Shown: in pieces, positions 60,984 to 64,000 of the stretch
Numbering within the stretch: the first letter of the stretch is position 1
How the letters are laid out: the number at the start of each line of letters is the position of its first letter
NCBI RefSeq assembly: GCF_003096095.1
Contig: NZ_CP015453.1
Span: 124,001 to 188,000, forward strand
From: Dietzia psychralcaliphila
Lineage (GTDB): Bacteria; Actinomycetota; Actinomycetes; Mycobacteriales; Mycobacteriaceae
Reading direction: 5' to 3'
Length of the DNA stretch: 64,000 nucleotides
Notes under the pieces: generated by a model
Databases searched by the model: none
Seen by the model: the letters and a program-made list of their open reading frames with translations, nothing else
Told to the model about the DNA's origin: nothing
Position numbers and translations under genes: made by a program

Positions 60984-61607
60984 TCAGCGGAGAGCGGACT
61001 CGAGCAGGTCGAAGTAGTGGGTCACGCGCTCGGCGACGGGGGACCGGGTGCGGCCGTCGCGGGCGTCGAGCATCGCCGTCTGGGTCAACCCCAGTGCGAC
61101 GCTGAGGCCCACCCGCGCGAGTTCCTGGTCCCGGACGGTGGCGTAGCGCGAGGCGATGGCGGCCTCGAACTCGGCGCCGATCGTGTTCATGGACGTGTGC
61201 AGGGTGCCGAACAGTGAGGGGTCGCGCTCCAGGGCCGCGCGCATCAGGTCGTCGTCGGATGCCGACTCGGGGTCCGCCTCGTCGAGGAGCCGCAGCATGA
61301 CATCGCGAATCTGTAGGACCGGGTTCGCGGGGTGTTCCCCGGCGTCGGCAAACAGCCGGCTCATCAGGCGTTGGAACCGGTCCGTGCTCAGGTGGACGAC
61401 CGCCTCGTCCTTGGAATCGAAGTAGTTGAAGAACGTCCGCGGCGAGACCTCGGCGCGGGCCGCGATGGCCTGCACCGTGGTGGCGCTGAGCCCGTCCTCC
61501 GCCACCAGCTGCAGGGCGGCGCGCGCGAGCGAGGCGCGGGTCCGGGCCTTCTTGATTTCACGGAGCCCGGCGGGGGCGTCAGGGGAGGGGTCGCGGTCGA
61601 TCACCAC
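60984..61607 (-). CDS. TetR-family repressor of the MFS pump
   Basis: 207 residues. HTH at ~18-65 (KARTRASLARAALQLVAEDG, VQAIAARAEVSPRTFFNYFDSKDEAV). The C-terminal domain is TetR_C-like, with FGTLHTSMNTIGAEFEAAIASR. GTG 61607 (or the next GTG codon) is the start. An operator-like palindrome and TGCAAG repeats lie just upstream at 61625-61682. As first gene of a TetR-MFS pair it most likely represses itself and the pump until an exported compound binds. Confidence 0.88.
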   Translation of the reverse strand: MVIDRDPSPDAPAGLREIKKARTRASLARAALQLVAEDGLSATTVQAIAARAEVSPRTFFNYFDSKDEAVVHLSTDRFQRLMSRLFADAGEHPANPVLQIRDVMLRLLDEADPESASDDDLMRAALERDPSLFGTLHTSMNTIGAEFEAAIASRYATVRDQELARVGLSVALGLTQTAMLDARDGRTRSPVAERVTHYFDLLESALR

Positions 61608-61624
61608 ACGATCATGCGCGCGTT

Positions 61625-61682
61625 TTGCAGGATCTGCAAGTTTGCGTGGTGTGCAAGTTCATGTGCAAGTTCATGTGCAAGT
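61625..61682. promoter_or_regulatory. TetR operator and TGCAAG repeat cluster
   Basis: TTGCA-GGATC-TGCAA (61625-61639) is a perfect inverted repeat. TTGC-N7-GCAA follows (61642-61656). GTGCAAGTTCAT then occurs twice in tandem (61651-61662, 61663-61674) plus a partial third copy. Several half-sites in about 58 bp suggest cooperative repressor binding. Confidence 0.7.
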
Positions 61683-61712
61683 GGGACACCTCGCCCGAGT
61701 CGTCACCGTGGC

Positions 61713-62504
61713 TCATCGTCCGCGCCCGGGCGGCTGCTCGACCACGCCCCGGTAGCGGAGCATCAACAGGCCGGAACCGTCATGCACCACGTCGGCTGTG
61801 ATCCCGAAGACGTCGGTCAGCAGCTCGGCGGTCAGGACGGCCTCCGGTGGGCCGTCGGCGGCGATCCGGCCGCCGTCGACCACCGCGAGGCGGGTGCAGA
61901 AGGTCGCGGCCAGTTGGAGATCGTGAAGGACCACCGCGGTCGTCTTCTCCGAGCTCTCGCCGATCAGCCGCATCAGCTGGAGCTGACTACGGATGTCGAG
62001 GTGATTCGTGGGTTCGTCGAGAAGCATCACCGGCGCCTCCTGCGCAAAGGCTCTGGCCAATTGGGTGCGTTGTCGCTCTCCCCCGGACAGCGTCTGCCAC
62101 CTGCGGTCGGCGAAGCCGGGCAGGCCCACCCGGTCGAGACCTGCGCTGATGGCCGACCGGTCGTCGTCGGAAAGGCCGTTCCATCGGCTCCGATGAGGAA
62201 TCCGGCCCAACGCCACCACGTCGGCGACGGTCAGGTCCGTCTCCGTGGTGGGGTTCTGGCCGACAAAGGCGATGCTGCGGGCTCTCTCGGTGTCCCCCAA
62301 CCCGGCGAGGGGCTGTCCGGCGAGCGTCACCGTTCCGGTGTGGGCGCGGTGGATCCCGGCGAGGCACCGGAGCAGGGACGTCTTTCCCGAACCGTTGGGT
62401 CCGACGATGCCCAACACCTCGCCGGGATCCACGGACAGGGTGACCCGATCGACGATGGTGCGCGATCGCACCTTCCAGGAGACATCGTGCGCGGTGAGGG
62501 TCAT
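61713..62504 (-). CDS. ABC transporter ATP-binding protein (FecE/BtuD/FhuC type)
   Basis: 263 residues energising import of an iron-siderophore, heme or cobalamin. Walker A GPNGSGKTS (~residue 35), signature LSGGERQRTQLARAF (~140), Walker B MLLDEPTNHLD (~163) and switch His VLHDLQ (~195). It follows the permease with a 3-bp gap. No substrate-binding protein is seen, so it should lie beyond the window or elsewhere. Iron versus cobalamin cannot be decided from this gene. Confidence 0.88.
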   Translation of the reverse strand: MTLTAHDVSWKVRSRTIVDRVTLSVDPGEVLGIVGPNGSGKTSLLRCLAGIHRAHTGTVTLAGQPLAGLGDTERARSIAFVGQNPTTETDLTVADVVALGRIPHRSRWNGLSDDDRSAISAGLDRVGLPGFADRRWQTLSGGERQRTQLARAFAQEAPVMLLDEPTNHLDIRSQLQLMRLIGESSEKTTAVVLHDLQLAATFCTRLAVVDGGRIAADGPPEAVLTAELLTDVFGITADVVHDGSGLLMLRYRGVVEQPPGRGR

Positions 62505-62507
62505 GCG

Positions 62508-63548
62508 TCACCCCGCCTCTCTCGGGTCGTGTCGACGCATGATCAGCAGGAACGCCGGAACGCCGATCAGGGCGGTGACCACCCCGACCGGGATCTCTGT
62601 CGCCAACGCAGACCGGGCGATGGCGTCGGCCCAGATCAGGAAGACGGCGCCGATGCCGGCCGACCCCACGAGGAGGCCGCGATGTGCGGAGAGGCCGAGC
62701 ATCCGCGCGGCGTGCGGGACGATCAATCCGACGAACCCGATCGCACCCACGGCCGCCACGACGGAGGCGACGACGAGAGCGGTGACAAGCACCATCTGCC
62801 GCCGGACCCGCTCGATATCGATGCCCAGACCGGACGCCGACTCCGAACCGAACGCGAGTCCGTCGAGGGTGAGGCTCCCCATCCAGAACACGACTCCGGC
62901 GACAGCGGTGACCGTCGCGACCACGCCCAGGGAGTCCCACCGCGCCGTCGACATCGATCCGAGCAGCCAGTAGAGGATGCCCCGGGCGGCGTCGGCGTCG
63001 CCGGCGGCCGTGACGATGAGCGAGGTCAGTGCCGCGAACAGCTGGCCCACCACCACGCCGATGAGCACGATCCGTGTCGAGGACGTGGACCCCCGGCCCA
63101 ACAGCACGAACACCAGGCTCAGAGAGAGGAGTGCACCAGCGAACGCGCCCGCCGACATGCTGATCGCGCCGCCGCCGACGCCGAGAACAAACACCAGCAC
63201 CGCGCCGGTCGAGGCCCCCGAGGACACCCCGAGCAGATACGGATCGGCGAGGGGATTGCCGGTGATCGCCTGCAGCACGCAGCCGCACATCGCCAGCGCG
63301 GCGCCGACCGCCGCCGCCATGAGTACCCGCGGCAGGCGCAGATCCCAGATGACCGAATCGATCAGTGGCGGCGGCAACTGGGCCGGAAGGCCGAGATGGC
63401 CCGCGATCGAGGCCAACACCGTCTGTGGCGCCAGGTCGGCCGAGCCCACCAGGACCGCGCTGACCACCGAGACGAGCAGGACGCCCCCGGTCAGCAGTCC
63501 GCCTCCCAGGCCCCTGCTGATTCTGCTCGACAGCAGGCCGGTGGTCAC
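62508..63548 (-). CDS. FecCD/BtuC-family ABC transporter permease
   Basis: 346 residues with about 10 membrane helices. FecCD signatures: LRLPRVLMAAAVGAALAMCGCVLQAITGNPLADPYLLGVSSGAS (helix 2-3, residues ~70-115) and GAIGFVGLIVPHAARMLG (near residue 270, the coupling helix contacting the ATPase). GTG 63548 overlaps the stop of the upstream methyltransferase (GTGA) and the ATPase follows after 3 bp, so all three genes are one transcript. The substrate is probably an iron chelate or cobamide. Confidence 0.9.
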   Translation of the reverse strand: MTTGLLSSRISRGLGGGLLTGGVLLVSVVSAVLVGSADLAPQTVLASIAGHLGLPAQLPPPLIDSVIWDLRLPRVLMAAAVGAALAMCGCVLQAITGNPLADPYLLGVSSGASTGAVLVFVLGVGGGAISMSAGAFAGALLSLSLVFVLLGRGSTSSTRIVLIGVVVGQLFAALTSLIVTAAGDADAARGILYWLLGSMSTARWDSLGVVATVTAVAGVVFWMGSLTLDGLAFGSESASGLGIDIERVRRQMVLVTALVVASVVAAVGAIGFVGLIVPHAARMLGLSAHRGLLVGSAGIGAVFLIWADAIARSALATEIPVGVVTALIGVPAFLLIMRRHDPREAG

Positions 63549-64000
63549 CGTTGGGCGAGGATCACATAGTCGTCGTAGTGCTGCCACGCCGTGCCCGCCT
63601 CGACGAATCCACCGACCCGGAGGGCGTCCACGTGAAAGTCGACACTCAGATCCGGAGTGGGCGGTCGGTCGGCGAACCGCCGTTCCCGCTCGGGCCCGTG
63701 AGCCGCCCACGGCCCGCTCGCCATTGCGGCGGGGAACCATTCGACCCAGGTCATCGCCCCGTCGGCCCGTCCGCGTTCCTGACTACGACGGTCGTCTGCG
63801 GCGGCGAGTTCCGCGAACAGTCGACGCCCGTCGCTCAACCGCAGGTGGTCGCCGTTGAGGAACACCCCGCCGGGTGGCAGTAGGCGCCCGAGGTCCTGAT
63901 AGAGGCGGGTCAGCACCGGTGGAGCCAGCCAGTGCAACGCGGTCGAGCTCGCGACGGCGTCGATTCGCGCGGAGGGGAGCGCGGTCATCCAGTCCGGGTC
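63545..64000 (-). CDS. SAM-dependent methyltransferase, 5'-truncated by the window
   Basis: Only the C-terminal ~151 residues are inside the window; the N-terminal SAM-binding motif lies beyond base 64000. The visible part has ASSTALHWL (motif IV-like, trans-aconitate-methyltransferase style), LLPPGGVFLNGDHL and a Trp/His-rich C-terminal segment AWQHYDDYVILAQR. The frame is open to the window edge (an internal Met at 63988 is not taken as the start). Co-transcribed with the ABC permease; the same operon organisation could imply methylation of an imported metallophore or cobamide, but this is inference. Confidence 0.7.
   Translation of the reverse strand, partial: DPDWMTALPSARIDAVASSTALHWLAPPVLTRLYQDLGRLLPPGGVFLNGDHLRLSDGRRLFAELAAADDRRSQERGRADGAMTWVEWFPAAMASGPWAAHGPERERRFADRPPTPDLSVDFHVDALRVGGFVEAGTAWQHYDDYVILAQR

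Overview
The window is GC-rich actinobacterial chromosome. The gene content points to a mycolic-acid-bearing member of the Mycobacteriales/Corynebacteriales, and I lean towards a Dietzia/Gordonia/Rhodococcus-like organism. Markers are a short Lsr2 nucleoid protein, a DUF222/13E12-type HNH gene behind a near-perfect actinobacterial LexA box, a mycothiol-dependent isomerase-family protein, a VirS/MymA-like divergon, an EmrB-type MFS pump and two tiny PorA/PorH-sized peptides. The species cannot be fixed from the sequence alone. I see no rRNA, tRNA, insertion sequence, phage or CRISPR. Genes are packed tightly, many with 4-bp ATGA/GTGA stop/start overlaps. At least 13 start codons lie 6-8 nt after a TAnnnT hexamer, as expected for leaderless transcripts.

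Layout. 0.2-2.9 kb: a tyrosine phosphatase, a small membrane protein and an orphan protein with a GyrA-coil-like segment. 2.9-9.4 kb (minus): an AddA/AddB-like helicase-nuclease pair. 9.4-11.8 kb (minus): a coupled three-gene operon of DUF294 nucleotidyltransferase, Fic protein and TetR regulator. 12-18.9 kb (plus): a guanidine-degradation operon with an APC permease, the two carboxyguanidine deiminase subunits (formerly 'urea carboxylase-associated proteins'), a carboxylase reduced to its carboxyltransferase part, and allophanate hydrolase. 19-23.4 kb: an HD/alarmone-hydrolase-like protein, a small EspC-like protein, a zinc alcohol dehydrogenase and a secreted ice-binding-like protein beside an AT-rich gap. 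23.9-30.1 kb: a MymA-like flavin monooxygenase and SDR divergent from a VirS-like AraC regulator, then an acyl-CoA synthetase and an LLM flavoenzyme.

30.2-34.7 kb: DoxX-like protein, adenosine deaminase-like protein with a Na+/alanine-type symporter, patatin and two divergent tiny peptides. 34.8-40.1 kb: assimilatory sulfur reduction and siroheme genes (sulfite reductase, CysH, truncated CysG-like protein, CbiX-type chelatase) behind an McbR-like palindrome, with an acyltransferase. 40.3-40.9 kb: lsr2 followed by a helically phased 21-bp repeat array. 40.9-45.8 kb: crotonase, then TetR, thioesterase, MDMPI-family protein, two CrcB fluoride channels and an RNA 2',3'-cyclic phosphodiesterase. 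45.9-50.6 kb: beta-helix lipoprotein, nucleosidase, HNH protein, MoaE and a MoaC-MogA fusion. 50.7-54.2 kb: Old Yellow Enzyme and a desaturase-reductase-ferredoxin fusion. 54.3-59 kb: AraC regulator, methyltransferase, TenA, Tat-exported sulfatase and a DUF6131-like peptide. 59.2-64 kb (minus): TetR/MFS pair, then a FecCD/FecE-type ABC module behind a partial methyltransferase that runs off the window.

Short GC-rich tandem repeats (11-22 bp units) recur throughout, both between genes and inside coding regions. Leading candidates for something new are the NTase-Fic-TetR operon, the guanidine carboxylase lacking biotin carboxylase and biotin-carrier parts, the phased array beside lsr2, the paired tiny peptides and the GyrA-coil orphan protein.
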